64,000 nucleotides of DNA from Antitrichia curtipendula (lineage: Eukaryota > Streptophyta > Bryopsida > Hypnales > Leucodontaceae). The stretch covers positions 25,048,001-25,112,000 of the forward strand of contig OX579637.1 of assembly GCA_951230915.1 (NCBI GenBank). The letters run 5' to 3'. The notes under the pieces were generated by a model. It saw only the letters and a list, made by a program, of their open reading frames with translations, did no database searches and was not told the origin of the DNA. Position 1 is the stretch's first letter. The number at the start of each line of letters is the position of its first letter. Positions 1 through 14,899 of the stretch are shown in pieces. A program made the position numbers and the translations under genes.

Positions 1-3000
1 CTCACGTGAAGCATAAGAAATTTGGAATAAAATTGGGCCTGTACTTTAATGACGTCCTACATCAAAGCTCATGAAATTTGATTTGAGGAGGTACTTGAAA
101 CAAATTGTGGAAGTTGCAAATATCCTCAAGCATTTGAATCCATGAGAATATTTGATTTGTGCAAAATTTCAATGCACTCTCACGTGAATCAAAAGAAATT
201 TGGAATAAAATTGGGTCTGTACTTTAATGACGTCCTACATCGAAGCTCATGAAATTTGATTTGGGGAGGCACTTGAACCAAATTGTGGAAGTTGCGAATA
301 CCCTCAACTATTTAAATCCATGAGAATATTTAATTTGTGCAAAATTTCAATGCACTCTCACGTGAATCAGAAGAAATTTGGATTAAAATTGGGCCTGTAC
401 TTTAATGACTGCCTACATCAAATGTAATAAAACTTGATTTGGGGAGGCACTTGAACCAAATTGTGGAAGTTGCGAATATCCTCAAGTATTTAAATCCATG
501 AGAATATTTAATTTGTGCAAAATTTCAATGCACTCTCACGTGAATCAAAAGAAATTTGGAATAAAATTGGGCCTGTACTTTAATGACGTCCTACATCAAA
601 GCTCATGAAATTTGATTTGGGGAGGTACTTGAAACAAATTGTGGAAGTTGCAAATATCCTCAAGTATTTGAATCCAGGAGAATATTTAATTTCTGCAAAA
701 TTTCAATGCACTCTCACGTGAATCAAAAGAAATTTGGAATAAAATTGGGCCTGTACTTTAATGACGTCCTACATCGAAGCTCATGAAATTTGATTTGGGG
801 AGGCACTTGAACCAAATTGTGGAAGTTGCGAATACCCTCAACTATTTAAATCCATGAGAATATTTAATTTGTGCAAAATTTCAATGCACTCTCACGTGAA
901 TCAAAAGAAATTTGGAATAAAATTGGGCCTGTACTTTAATGACGTCCTACATCAAAGCTCATGAAATTTGATTTGGGGAGGTACTTGAAACAAATTGTGG
1001 AAGTTGCGAATATCCTCAAGTATTTAAATCCATGAGAATATTTAATTTGTGCAAAATTTCAATGCACCCTCACGTGAATCAAAAGAAATTTGGATTAAAA
1101 TTGGGCCTGTACTTTAATGACTGCCTACATCAAATGTCATGAAATTTGATTCGGGGAGGTACTTGAAACAAATTGTGGAAGTTGCAAATATCCTCAAGCA
1201 TTTGAATCCATGAGAATATTTAATTTGTGCAAAATTTCAATGCACTCTCACGTGAATCAAAAGAAATTTGGAATAAAATTGGGCCTGTATTTTAATGACG
1301 TCCTACATCAAAGCTCATGAAATTTGATTTGGGGAGGTACTTGAAACAAATTGTGGAAGTTGCAAATATCCTCAAGCATTTGAATCCATGAGAATATTTA
1401 ATTTGTGCAAAATTTCAATGCACTCTCACGTGAATCAAAAGAAATTTGGAATAAAATTGGGTCTGTACTTTAATGACGTCCTACATCGAAGCTCATGAAA
1501 TTTGATTTGGGGAGGCACTTGAACCAAATTGTGGAAGTTGCGAATACCCTCAACTATTTAAATCCATGAGAATATTTAATTTGTGCAAAATTTCAATGCA
1601 CTCTCACGTGAATCAGAAGAAATTTGGATTAAAATTGGGCCTGTACTTTAATGACTGCCTACATCAAATGTAATAAAACTTGATTTGGGGAGGCACTTGA
1701 ACCAAATTGTGGAAGTTGCGAATATCCTCAAGTATTTAAATCCATGAGAATATTTAATTTGTGCAAAATTTCAATGCACCCTCACGTGAATCAAAAGAAA
1801 TTTGGATTAAAATTGGGCCTGTACTTTAATGACTGCCTACATCAAATGTCATGAAATTTGATTCGGGGAGGTACTTGAAACAAATTGTGGAAGTTGCAAA
1901 TATCCTCAAGCATTTGAATCCATGAGAATATTTAATTTGTGCAAAATTTCAATGCACTCTCACGTGAATCAAAAGAAATTTGGAATAAAATTGGGCCTGT
2001 ATTTTAATGACGTCCTACATCAAAGCTCATGAAATTTGATTTGGGGAGGTACTTGAAACAAATTGTGGAAGTTGCAAATATCCTCAAGCATTTGAATCCA
2101 TGAGAATATTTAATTTCTGCAAAATTTCAATGCACCCTCACGTGAATCAAATGAAATTTGGAATAAAATTGGGCCTGTACTTTAATGACGTCCTACATCA
2201 AATGTAATAAAATTTGATTTGGGGAGGCACTTGAACCAAATTGTGGAAGTTGCAAATATCCTCAAGTATTTGAATCCAGGAGAATATTTAATTTCTGCAA
2301 AATTTCAATGCACCCTCACGTGAATCAAATGAAATTTGGAATAAAATTGGGCCTGTACTTTAATGACGTCCTACATCAAATGTAATAAAATTTGATTTGG
2401 GGAGGCACTTGAACCAAATTGTGGAAGTTGCAAATATCCTCAAGTATTTAAATCCATGAGAATATTTAATTTGTGCAAAATTTCAATGCACCCTCACGTG
2501 AATCAAAAGAAATTTGGATTAAAATTGGGCCTGTACTTTAATGACGTCCTACATCAAAGCTCATGAAATTTGATTTGGGGAGGTACTTAAAACAAATTGT
2601 GGAAGTTGCAAATATCCTCAAGTATTTGAATCCATGAGAATATTTAATTTGTGCAAAATTTCAATGCACTCTCACGTGAATCAAAAGAAATTTGGAATAA
2701 AATTGGGCCTGTACTTTAATGACGTCCTACATCAAAGCTCATGAAATTTGATTTGGGGAGGCACTTGAACTATATTGTGGAAGTTGCAAATTTCCTCAAG
2801 TATTTGAATCCATGAGAATATTTAATTTCTGCAAAATTTCAATGCACTCTCACGTGAATCAAAAGAAATTTGGAATAAAATTGGGCCTGTACTTTAATGA
2901 CGTCCTACATCAAAGCTCATGAAATTTGATTTGGGGAGGTACTTGAAACAAATTGTGGAAGTTGCAAATATCCTCAAGTATTTGAATCCAGGAGAATATT

Positions 3001-3206
3001 TAATTTCTGCAAAATTTCAATGCACTCTCACGTGAATCAAAAGAAATTTGGAATAAAATTGGGCCTGTACTTTAATGACGTCCTACATCAAAGCTCATGA
3101 AATTTGATTTGGGGAGGCACTTGAACTATATTGTGGAAGTTACAAATATCCTCAAGCATTTGAATCCATGAGAATATTTAATTTCTGCAAAATTTCAATG
3201 CACTCT

Positions 3207-6200
3207 CACGTGAAGCATAAGAAATTTGGAATAAAATTGGGCCTGTACTTTAATGACGTCCTACATCAAAGCTCATGAAATTTGATTTGGGGAGGTACTT
3301 GAAACAAATTGTGGAAGTTGCAAATATCCTCAAGCATTTGAATCCATGGGAATATTTAATTTGTGCAAAATTTCAATGCACTCTCACGTGAATCAAAAGA
3401 AATTTGGAATAAAATTGGGCCTGTACTTTAATGACGTCCTACATCAAAGCTCATGAAATTTGGTTTGGGGAGGTACTTGAAACAAATTGTGGAAGTTGCA
3501 AATATCCTCAAGTATTTAAATCCATGAAAATATTTAATTTCTGCAAAATTTCAATGCACTCTCACGTGAATCAAAAGAAATTTGGAATAAAATTGGGTCT
3601 GTACTTTAATGACGTCCTACATCAAAGCTCATGAAATTTGATTTGGGGAGGCACTTGAACTATATTGTGGAAGTTGCAAATATCCTCAAGGATTTGAATC
3701 CATGAGAATATTTAATTTCTGCAAAATTTCAATGCACTCTCACGTGAATCAAAAGAAATTTGGAATAAAATTGGGCCTGTACTTTAATGACGTCCTACAT
3801 CAAAGCTCATGAAATTTGATTTGGGGAGGTACTTGAAACAAATTGTGGAAGTTGCGAATATCCTCAAGTATTTAAATCCATGAGAATATTTAATTTGTGC
3901 AAAATTTCAATGCACCCTCACGTGAATCAAAAGAAATTTGGATTAAAATTGGGCCTGTACTTTAATGACTGCCTACATCAAATGTCATGAAATTTGATTC
4001 GGGGAGGTACTTGAAACAAATTGTGGAAGTTGCAAATATCCTCAAGCATTTGAATCCATGAGAATATTTAATTTGTGCAAAATTTCAATGCACTCTCACG
4101 TGAATCAAAAGAAATTTGGAATAAAATTGGGCCTGTACTTTAATGACGTCCTACATCAAAGCTCATGAAATTTGATTTGGGGAGGTACTTGAAACAAATT
4201 GTGGAAGTTGCAAATATCCTCATGTATTTGAATCCAGGAGAATATTTAATTTCTGCAAAATTTCAATGCACTCTCACGTGAATCAAAAGAAATTTGGAAT
4301 AAAATTGGGCCTGTACTTTAATGACGTCCTACATCAAAGCTCATGAAATTTGATTTGGGGAGGCACTTGAACTATATTGTGGAAGTTGCAAATATCCTCA
4401 AGTATTTGAATCCATGAGAATATTTAATTTCTGCAAAATTTCAATGCACTCTCACGTGAAGCATAAGAAATTTGGAATAAAATTGGGCCTGTACTTTAAT
4501 GACGTCCTACATCAAAGCTCATGAAATTTGATTTGGGGAGGTACTTGAAACAAATTGTGGAAGTTGCAAATATCCTCAAGCATTTGAATCCATGGGAATA
4601 TTTAATTTGTGCAAAATTTCAATGCACTCTCACGTGAATCAAAAGAAATTTGGAATAAAATTGGGCCTGTACTTTAATGACGTCCTACATCAAAGCTCAT
4701 GAAATTTGATTTGGGGAGGTACTTGAAACAAATTGTGGAAGTTGCAAATATCCTCAAGTATTTAAATCCATGAAAATATTTAATTTCTGCAAAATTTCAA
4801 TGCACTCTCACGTGAATCAAAAGAAATTTGGAATAAAATTGGGCCTGTACTTTAATGACGTCCTACATCAAAGCTCATGAAATTTGATTTGGGGAGGCAC
4901 TTGAACTATATTGTGGAAGTTGCAAATATCCTCAAGGATTTGAATCCATGAGAATATTTAATTTCTGCAAAATTTCAATGCACTCTCACGTGAATCAAAA
5001 GAAATTTGGAATAAAATTGGGCCTGTACTTTAATGACGTCCTACATCAAAGCTCATGAAATTTGATTTGGGGAGGTACTTGAAACAAATTGTGGAAGTTG
5101 CGAATATCCTCAAGTATTTAAATCCATGAGAATATTTAATTTGTGCAAAATTTCAATGCACCCTCACGTGAATCAAAAGAAATTTGGATTAAAATTGGGC
5201 CTGTACTTTAATGACTGCCTACATCAAATGTCATGAAATTTGATTCGGGGAGGTACTTGAAACAAATTGTGGAAGTTGCAAATATCCTCAAGCATTTGAA
5301 TCCATGAGAATATTTAATTTGTGCAAAATTTCAATGCACTCTCACGTGAATCAAAAGAAATTTGGAATAAAATTGGGCCTGTATTTTAATGACGTCCTAC
5401 ATCAAAGCTCATGAAATTTGATTTGGGGAGGTACTTGAAACAAATTGTGGAAGTTGCAAATATCCTCAAGCATTTGAATCCATGAGAATATTTAATTTCT
5501 GCAAAATTCCAATGCACCCTCACGTGAATCAAATGAAATTTGGAATAAAATTGGGCCTGTACTTTAATGACGTCCTACATCAAATGTAATAAAATTTGAT
5601 TTGGGGAGGCACTTGAACCAAATTGTGGAAGTTGCAAATATCCTCAAGTATTTAAATCCATGAGAATATTTAATTTGTGCAAAATTTCAATGCACCCTCA
5701 CGTGAATCAAAAGAAATTTGGATTAAAATTGGGCCTGTACTTTAATGACGTCCTACATCAAAGCTCATGAAATTTGATTTGGGGAGGTACTTAAAACAAA
5801 TTGTGGAAGTTGCAAATATCCTCAAGTATTTGAATCCATGAGAATATTTAATTTCTGCAAAATTTCAATGCACTCTCACGTGAATCAAAAGAAATTTGGA
5901 ATAAAATTGGGCCTGTACTTTAATGACGTCCTACATCAAAGCTCATGAAATTTGATTTGGGGAGGCACTTGAACTATATTGTGGAAGTTGCAAATATCCT
6001 CAAGTATTTGAATCCATGAGAATATTTAATTTGTGCAAAATTTCAATGCACTCTCACGTGAATCAAAAGAAATTTGGAATAAAATTGGGCCTGTACTTTA
6101 ATGACGTCCTACATCAAAGCTCATGAAATTTGATTTGGGGAGGTACTTGAAACAAATTGTGGAAGTTGCAAATATCCTCAAGCATTTGAATCCATGAGAA

Positions 6201-9200
6201 TATTTAATTTCTGCAAAATTTCAATGCACCCTCACGTGAATCAAATGAAATTTGGAATAAAATTGGGCCTGTACTTTAATGACGTCCTACATCAAATGTA
6301 ATAAAATTTGATTTGGGGAGGCACTTGAACCAAATTATGGAAGTTGCAAATATCCTCAAGTATTTAAATCCATGAGAATATTTAATTTGTGCAAAATTTC
6401 AATGCACCCTCACGTGAATCAAAAGAAATTTGGATTAAAATTGGGCCTGTACTTTAATGACTGCCTACATCAAATGTCATGAAATTTGATTCGGGGAGGT
6501 ACTTGAAACAAATTGTGGAAGTTGCAAATATCCTCAAGCATTTGAATCCATGAGAATATTTAATTTGTGCAAAATTTCAATGCACTCTCACGTGAATCAA
6601 AAGAAATTTGGAATAAAATTGGGCCTGTATTTTAATGACGTCCTACATCAAAGCTCATGAAATTTGATTTGGGGAGGTACTTGAAACAAATTGTGGAAGT
6701 TGCAAATATCCTCAAGCATTTGAATCCATGGGAATATTTAATTTCTGCAAAATTCCAATGCACCCTCACGTGAATCAAAAGAAATTTGGAATAAAATTGG
6801 GCCTGTACTTTAATGACGTCCTACATCAAAGCTCATGAAATTTGATTTGGGGAGGTACTTGAAACAAATTGTGGAAGTTGCAAATATCCTCAAGCATTTG
6901 AATCCATGGGAATATTTAATTTGTGCAAAATTTCAATGCACTCTCACGTGAATCAAAAGAAATTTGGAATAAAATTGGGCCTGTACTTTAATGACGTCCT
7001 ACATCAAAGCTCATGAAATTTGATTTGGGGAGGCACTTGAACTATATTGTGGAAGTTGCAAATATCCTCAAGGATTTGAATCCATGAGAATATTTAATTT
7101 CTGCAAAATTTCAATGCACCCTCACGTGAATCAAAAGAAATTTGGATTAAAATTGGGCCTGTACTTTAATGACGTCCTACATCAAAGCTCATGAAATTTG
7201 ATTTGGGGAGGTACTTAAAACAAATTGTGGAAGTTGCAAATATCCTCAAGTATTTGAATCCATGAGAATATTTAATTTCTGCAAAATTTCAATGCACTCT
7301 CACGTGAATCAAAAGAAATTTGGAATAAAATTGGGCCTGTACTTTAATGACGTCCTACATCAAAGCTCATGAAATTTGATTTGGGGAGGCACTTGAACTA
7401 TATTGTGGAAGTTGCAAATATCCTCAAGTATTTGAATCCATGAGAATATTTAATTTCTGCAAAATTTCAATGCACTCTCACGTGAATCAAAAGAAATTTG
7501 GAATAAAATTGGGCCTGTACTTTAATGACGTCCTACATCAAAGCTCATGAAATTTGATTTGGGGAGGTACTTGAAACAAATTGTGGAAGTTGCGAATATC
7601 CTCAAGTATTTAAATCCATGAGAATATTTAATTTGTGCAAAATTTCAATGCACCCTCACGTGAATCAAAAGAAATTTGGATTAAAATTGGGCCTGTACTT
7701 TAATGACTGCCTACATCAAATGTCATGAAATTTGATTCGGGGAGGTACTTGAAACAAATTGTGGAAGTTGCAAATATCCTCAAGTATTTGAATCCATGAG
7801 AATATTTAATTTGTGCAAAATTTCAATGCACTCTCACGTGAATCAAAAGAAATTTGGAATAAAATTGGGCCTGTATTTTAATGACGTCCTACATCAAAGC
7901 TCATGAAATTTGATTTGGGGAGGTACTTGAAACAAATTGTGGAAGTTGCAAATATCCTCAAGCATTTGAATCCATGAGAATATTTAATTTCTGCAAAATT
8001 TCAATGCACCCTCACGTGAATCAAATGAAATTTGGAATAAAATTGGGCCTGTACTTTAATGACGTCCTACATCAAATGTAATAAAATTTGATTTGGGGAG
8101 GCACTTGAACCAAATTGTGGAAGTTGCAAATATCCTCAAGTATTTAAATCCATGAGAATATTTAATTTGTGCAAAATTTCAATGCACCCTCACGTGAATC
8201 AAAAGAAATTTGGATTAAAATTGGGCCTGTACTTTAATGACTGCCTACATCAAATGTCATGAAATTTGATTCGGGGAGGTACTTGAAACAAATTGTGGAA
8301 GTTGCAAATATCCTCAAGCATTTGAATCCATGAGAATATTTAATTTGTGCAAAATTTCAATGCACTCTCACGTGAATCAAAAGAAATTTGGAATAAAATT
8401 GGGCCTGTATTTTAATGACGTCCTACATCAAAGCTCATGAAATTTGATTTGGGGAGGTACTTGAAACAAATTGTGGAAGTTGCAAATATCCTCAAGCATT
8501 TGAATCCATGAGAATATTTAATTTCTGCAAAATTCCAATGCACCCTCACGTGAATCAAAAGAAATTTGGAATAAAATTGGGCCTGTACTTTAATGACGTC
8601 CTACATCAAAGCTCATGAAATTTGATTTGGGGAGGCACTTGAACTATATTGTGGAAGTTGCAAATATCCTCAAGGATTTGAATCCATGAGAATATTTAAT
8701 TTCTGCAAAATTTCAATGCACTCTCACGTGAATCAAAAGAAATTTGGAATAAAATTGGGCCTGTACTTTAATGACGTCCTACATCAAAGCTCATGAAATT
8801 TGATTTGGGGAGGTACTTGAAACAAATTGTGGAAGTTGCAAATATCCTCAAGCATTTGAATCCATGGGAATATTTAATTTGTGCAAAATTTCAATGCACT
8901 CTCACGTGAATCAAAAGAAATTTGGAATAAAATTGGGCCTGTACTTTAATGACGTCCTACATCAAAGCTCATGAAATTTGATTTGGGGAGGTACTTGAAA
9001 CAAATTGTGGAAGTTGCAAATATCCTCAAGTATTTAAATCCATGAAAATATTTAATTTCTGCAAAATTTCAATGCACTCTCACGTGAATCAAAAGAAATT
9101 TGGAATAAAATTGGGCCTGTACTTTAATGACGTCCTACATCAAAGCTCATGAAATTTGATTTGGGGAGGCACTTGAACTATATTGTGGAAGTTGCAAATA

Positions 9201-9500
9201 TCCTCAAGGATTTGAATCCATGAGAATATTTAATTTCTGCAAAATTTCAATGCACTCTCACGTGAATCAAAAGAAATTTGGAATAAAATTGGGCCTGTAC
9301 TTTAATGACGTCCTACATCAAAGCTCATGAAATTTGATTTGGGGAGGTACTTGAAACAAATTGTGGAAGTTGCGAATATCCTCAAGTATTTAAATCCATG
9401 AGAATATTTAATTTGTGCAAAATTTCAATGCACCCTCACGTGAATCAAAAGAAATTTGGATTAAAATTGGGCCTGTACTTTAATGACTGCCTACATCAAA
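3207..9500 (+). repeat. 7-unit (1,246-bp) higher-order repeat zone
   Basis: Within the satellite, rare variants recur every seven units. The AAGCATAAG variant follows CACGTG at 3,207 and 4,453, a distance of 1,246 bp. The variant CAAATGTCATG followed by GATTCGG lies at about 3,979, 5,225, 6,471, 7,717, 8,251 and 9,497, with steps of 7, 7, 7, 3 and 7 units. Further right, steps of 6, 4, 7, 3 and 4 units continue to about 13,769, so the 7-unit block was itself cut and rejoined. This is the oldest-looking organised period in the left third of the array. Confidence 0.85.
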
Positions 9501-12500
9501 TGTCATGAAATTTGATTCGGGGAGGTACTTGAAACAAATTGTGGAAGTTGCAAATATCCTCAAGCATTTGAATCCATGAGAATATTTAATTTGTGCAAAA
9601 TTTCAATGCACTCTCACGTGAATCAAAAGAAATTTGGAATAAAATTGGGCCTGTATTTTAATGACGTCCTACATCAAAGCTCATGAAATTTGATTTGGGG
9701 AGGTACTTGAAACAAATTGTGGAAGTTGCAAATATCCTCAAGCATTTGAATCCATGAGAATATTTAATTTGTGCAAAATTCCAATGCACCCTCACGTGAA
9801 TCAAATGAAATTTGGAATAAAATTGGGCCTGTACTTTAATGACGTCCTACATCAAATGTAATAAAATTTGATTTGGGGAGGCACTTGAACCAAATTGTGG
9901 AAGTTGCAAATATCCTCAAGTATTTAAATCCATGAGAATATTTAATTTGTGCAAAATTTCAATGCACCCTCACGTGAATCAAAAGAAATTTGGATTAAAA
10001 TTGGGCCTGTACTTTAATGACGTCCTACATCAAAGCTCATGAAATTTGATTTGGGGAGGTACTTAAAACAAATTGTGGAAGTTGCAAATATCCTCAAGTA
10101 TTTGAATCCATGAGAATATTTAATTTCTGCAAAATTTCAATGCACTCTCACGTGAATCAAAAAAAATTTGGAATAAAATTGGGCCTGTACTTTAATGACG
10201 TCCTACATCAAAGCTCATGAAATTTGATTTGGGGAGGCACTTGAACTATATTGTGGAAGTTGCAAATATCCTCAAGTATTTGAATCCATGAGAATATTTA
10301 ATTTCTGCAAAATTTCAATGCACTCTCACGTGAATCAAAAGAAATTTGGAATAAAATTGGGCCTGTACTTTAATGACGTCCTACATCAAAGCTCATGAAA
10401 TTTGATTTGGGGAGGTACTTGAAACAAATTGTGGAAGTTGCGAATATCCTCAAGTATTTAAATCCATGAGAATATTTAATTTGTGCAAAATTTCAATGCA
10501 CCCTCACGTGAATCAAAAGAAATTTGGATTAAAATTGGGCCTGTACTTTAATGACTGCCTACATCAAATGTCATGAAATTTGATTCGGGGAGGTACTTGA
10601 AACAAATTGTGGAAGTTGCAAATATCCTCAAGTATTTGAATCCATGAGAATATTTAATTTGTGCAAAATTTCAATGCACTCTCACGTGAATCAAAAGAAA
10701 TTTGGAATAAAATTGGGCCTGTATTTTAATGACGTCCTACATCAAAGCTCATGAAATTTGATTTGGGGAGGTACTTGAAACAAATTGTGGAAGTTGCAAA
10801 TATCCTCAAGTATTTGAATCCATGAGAATATTTAATTTGTGCAAAATTTCAATGCACTCTCACGTGAATCAAAAGAAATTTGGAATAAAATTGGGCCTGT
10901 ATTTTAATGACGTCCTACATCAAAGCTCATGAAATTTGATTTGGGGAGGTACTTGAAACAAATTGTGGAAGTTGCAAATATCCTCAAGCATTTGAATCCA
11001 TGAGAATATTTAATTTCTGCAAAATTTCAATGCACCCTCACGTGAATCAAATGAAATTTGGAATAAAATTGGGCCTGTACTTTAATGACGTCCTACATCA
11101 AATGTAATAAAATTTGATTTGGGGAGGCACTTGAACCAAATTGTGGAAGTTGCAAATATCCTCAAGTATTTGAATCCATGAGAATATTTAATTTGTGCAA
11201 AATTTCAATGCACCCTCACGTGAATCAAAAGAAATTTGGATTAAAATTGGGCCTGTACTTTAATGACTGCCTACATCAAATGTCATGAAATTTGATTCGG
11301 GGAGGTACTTGAAACAAATTGTGGAAGTTGCAAATATCCTCAAGCATTTGAATCCATGAGAATATTTAATTTGTGCAAAATTTCAATGCACTCTCACGTG
11401 AATCAAAAGAAATTTGGAATAAAATTGGGCCTGTATTTTAATGACGTCCTACATCAAAGCTCATGAAATTTGATTTGGGGAGGTACTTGAAACAAATTGT
11501 GGAAGTTGCAAATATCCTCAAGCATTTGAATCCATGAGAATATTTAATTTCTGCAAAATTCCAATGCACCCTCACGTGAATCAAAAGAAATTTGGAATAA
11601 AATTGGGCCTGTACTTTAATGACGTCCTACATCAAAGCTCATGAAATTTGATTTGGGGAGGTACTTGAAACAAATTGTGGAAGTTGCAAATATCCTCAAG
11701 CATTTGAATCCATGGGAATATTTAATTTGTGCAAAATTTCAATGCACTCTCACGTGAATCAAAAGAAATTTGGAATAAAATTGGGCCTGTACTTTAATGA
11801 CGTCCTACATCAAAGCTCATGAAATTTGATTTGGGGAGGCACTTGAACTATATTGTGGAAGTTGCAAATATCCTCAAGGATTTGAATCCATGAGAATATT
11901 TAATTTCTGCAAAATTTCAATGCACCCTCACGTGAATCAAAAGAAATTTGGATTAAAATTGGGCCTGTACTTTAATGACGTCCTACATCAAAGCTCATGA
12001 AATTTGATTTGGGGAGGTACTTAAAACAAATTGTGGAAGTTGCAAATATCCTCAAGTATTTGAATCCATGAGAATATTTAATTTCTGCAAAATTTCAATG
12101 CACTCTCACGTGAATCAAAAGAAATTTGGAATAAAATTGGGCCTGTACTTTAATGACGTCCTACATCAAAGCTCATGAAATTTGATTTGGGGAGGCACTT
12201 GAACTATATTGTGGAAGTTGCAAATATCCTCAAGTATTTGAATCCATGAGAATATTTAATTTCTGCAAAATTTCAATGCACTCTCACGTGAATCAAAAGA
12301 AATTTGGAATAAAATTGGGCCTGTACTTTAATGACGTCCTACATCAAAGCTCATGAAATTTGATTTGGGGAGGTACTTGAAACAAATTGTGGAAGTTGCG
12401 AATATCCTCAAGTATTTAAATCCATGAGAATATTTAATTTGTGCAAAATTTCAATGCACCCTCACGTGAATCAAAAGAAATTTGGATTAAAATTGGGCCT

Positions 12501-13370
12501 GTACTTTAATGACTGCCTACATCAAATGTCATGAAATTTGATTCGGGGAGGTACTTGAAACAAATTGTGGAAGTTGCAAATATCCTCAAGTATTTGAATC
12601 CATGAGAATATTTAATTTGTGCAAAATTTCAATGCACTCTCACGTGAATCAAAAGAAATTTGGAATAAAATTGGGCCTGTATTTTAATGACGTCCTACAT
12701 CAAAGCTCATGAAATTTGATTTGGGGAGGTACTTGAAACAAATTGTGGAAGTTGCAAATATCCTCAAGCATTTGAATCCATGAGAATATTTAATTTCTGC
12801 AAAATTTCAATGCACCCTCACGTGAATCAAATGAAATTTGGAATAAAATTGGGCCTGTACTTTAATGACGTCCTACATCAAATGTAATAAAATTTGATTT
12901 GGGGAGGCACTTGAACCAAATTGTGGAAGTTGCAAATATCCTCAAGTATTTAAATCCATGAGAATATTTAATTTGTGCAAAATTTCAATGCACCCTCACG
13001 TGAATCAAAAGAAATTTGGATTAAAATTGGGCCTGTACTTTAATGACTGCCTACATCAAATGTCATGAAATTTGATTCGGGGAGGTACTTGAAACAAATT
13101 GTGGAAGTTGCAAATATCCTCAAGCATTTGAATCCATGAGAATATTTAATTTGTGCAAAATTTCAATGCACTCTCACGTGAATCAAAAGAAATTTGGAAT
13201 AAAATTGGGCCTGTATTTTAATGACGTCCTACATCAAAGCTCATGAAATTTGATTTGGGGAGGTACTTGAAACAAATTGTGGAAGTTGCAAATATCCTCA
13301 AGCATTTGAATCCATGAGAATATTTAATTTCTGCAAAATTCCAATGCACCCTCACGTGAATCAAAAGAAA
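6200..13370 (+). repeat. 27-unit (4,806-bp) segmental duplication in satellite
   Basis: The segment around 6,200-8,560 reappears at about 11,000-13,370 with an offset of 4,806 bp (27 x 178). Four markers agree: CAAATGTCATG variants at 6,471/11,277, 7,717/12,523 and 8,251/13,057, and the AAGGATTTGAA variant at 7,071/11,877. The order of unit variants is the same in both blocks, so this is one block duplication and not chance homogenisation. Ends are approximate. Confidence 0.85.
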
Positions 13371-14899
13371 TTTGGAATAAAATTGGGCCTGTACTTTAAT
13401 GACGTCCTACATCAAAGCTCATGAAATTTGATTTGGGGAGGTACTTGAAACAAATTGTGGAAGTTGCAAATATCCTCAAGCATTTGAATCCATGGGAATA
13501 TTTAATTTGTGCAAAATTTCAATGCACTCTCACGTGAATCAAAAGAAATTTGGAATAAAATTGGGCCTGTACTTTAATGACGTCCTACATCAAAGCTCAT
13601 GAAATTTGATTTGGGGAGGTACTTGAAACAAATTGTGGAAGTTGCGAATATCCTCAAGTATTTAAATCCATGAGAATATTTAATTTGTGCAAAATTTCAA
13701 TGCACCCTCACGTGAATCAAAAGAAATTTGGATTAAAATTGGGCCTGTACTTTAATGACTGCCTACATCAAATGTCATGAAATTTGATTCGGGGAGGTAC
13801 TTGAAACAAATTGTGGAAGTTGCAAATATCCTCAAGTATTTGAATCCATGAGAATATTTAATTTGTGCAAAATTTCAATGCACTCTCACGTGAATCAAAA
13901 GAAATTTGGAATAAAATTGGGCCTGTATTTTAATGACGTCCTACATCAAAGCTCATGAAATTTGATTTGGGGAGGTACTTGAAACAAATTGTGGAAGTTG
14001 CAAATATCCTCAAGCATTTGAATCCATGAGAATATTTAATTTCTGCAAAATTTCAATGCACCCTCACGTGAATCAAATGAAATTTGGAATAAAATTGGGC
14101 CTGTACTTTAATGACGTCCTACATCAAATGTAATAAAATTTGATTTGGGGAGGCACTTGAACCAAATTGTGGAAGTTGCAAATATCCTCAAGTATTTAAA
14201 TCCATGAGAATATTTAATTTGTGCAAAATTTCAATGCACCCTCACGTGAATCAAAAGAAATTTGGATTAAAATTGGGCCTGTACTTTAATGACGTCCTAC
14301 ATCAAAGCTCATGAAATTTGATTTGGGGAGGTACTTAAAACAAATTGTGGAAGTTGCAAATATCCTCAAGTATTTGAATCCATGAGAATATTTAATTTCT
14401 GCAAAATTTCAATGCACTCTCACGTGAATCAAAAGAAATTTGGAATAAAATTGGGCCTGTACTTTAATGACGTCCTACATCAAAGCTCATGAAATTTGAT
14501 TTGGGGAGGCACTTGAAACAAATTGTGGAAGTTGCAAATATCCTCAAGTATTTGAATCCATGAGAATATTTAATTTCTGCAAAATTTCAATGCACTCTCA
14601 CGTGAATCAAAAGAAATTTGGAATAAAATTGGGCCTGTACTTTAATGACGTCCTACATCAAAGCTCATGAAATTTGATTTGGGGAGGCACTTGAACTATA
14701 TTGTGGAAGTTGCAAATATCCTCAAGCATTTGAATCCATGAGAATATTTAATTTCTGCAAAATTTCAATGCACTCTCACGTGAATCAAAAGAAATTTGGA
14801 ATAAAATTGGGCCTGTACTTTAATGACGTCCTACATCAAAGCTCATGAAATTTGATTTGGGGAGGTACTTGAAACAAATTGTGGAAGTTGCAAATATCC

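Noticed and set aside
3431..3634. 67-codon open frame in the satellite
   Set aside because: It spans repeat units and exists only because one unit lacks a stop; composition follows the repeat.
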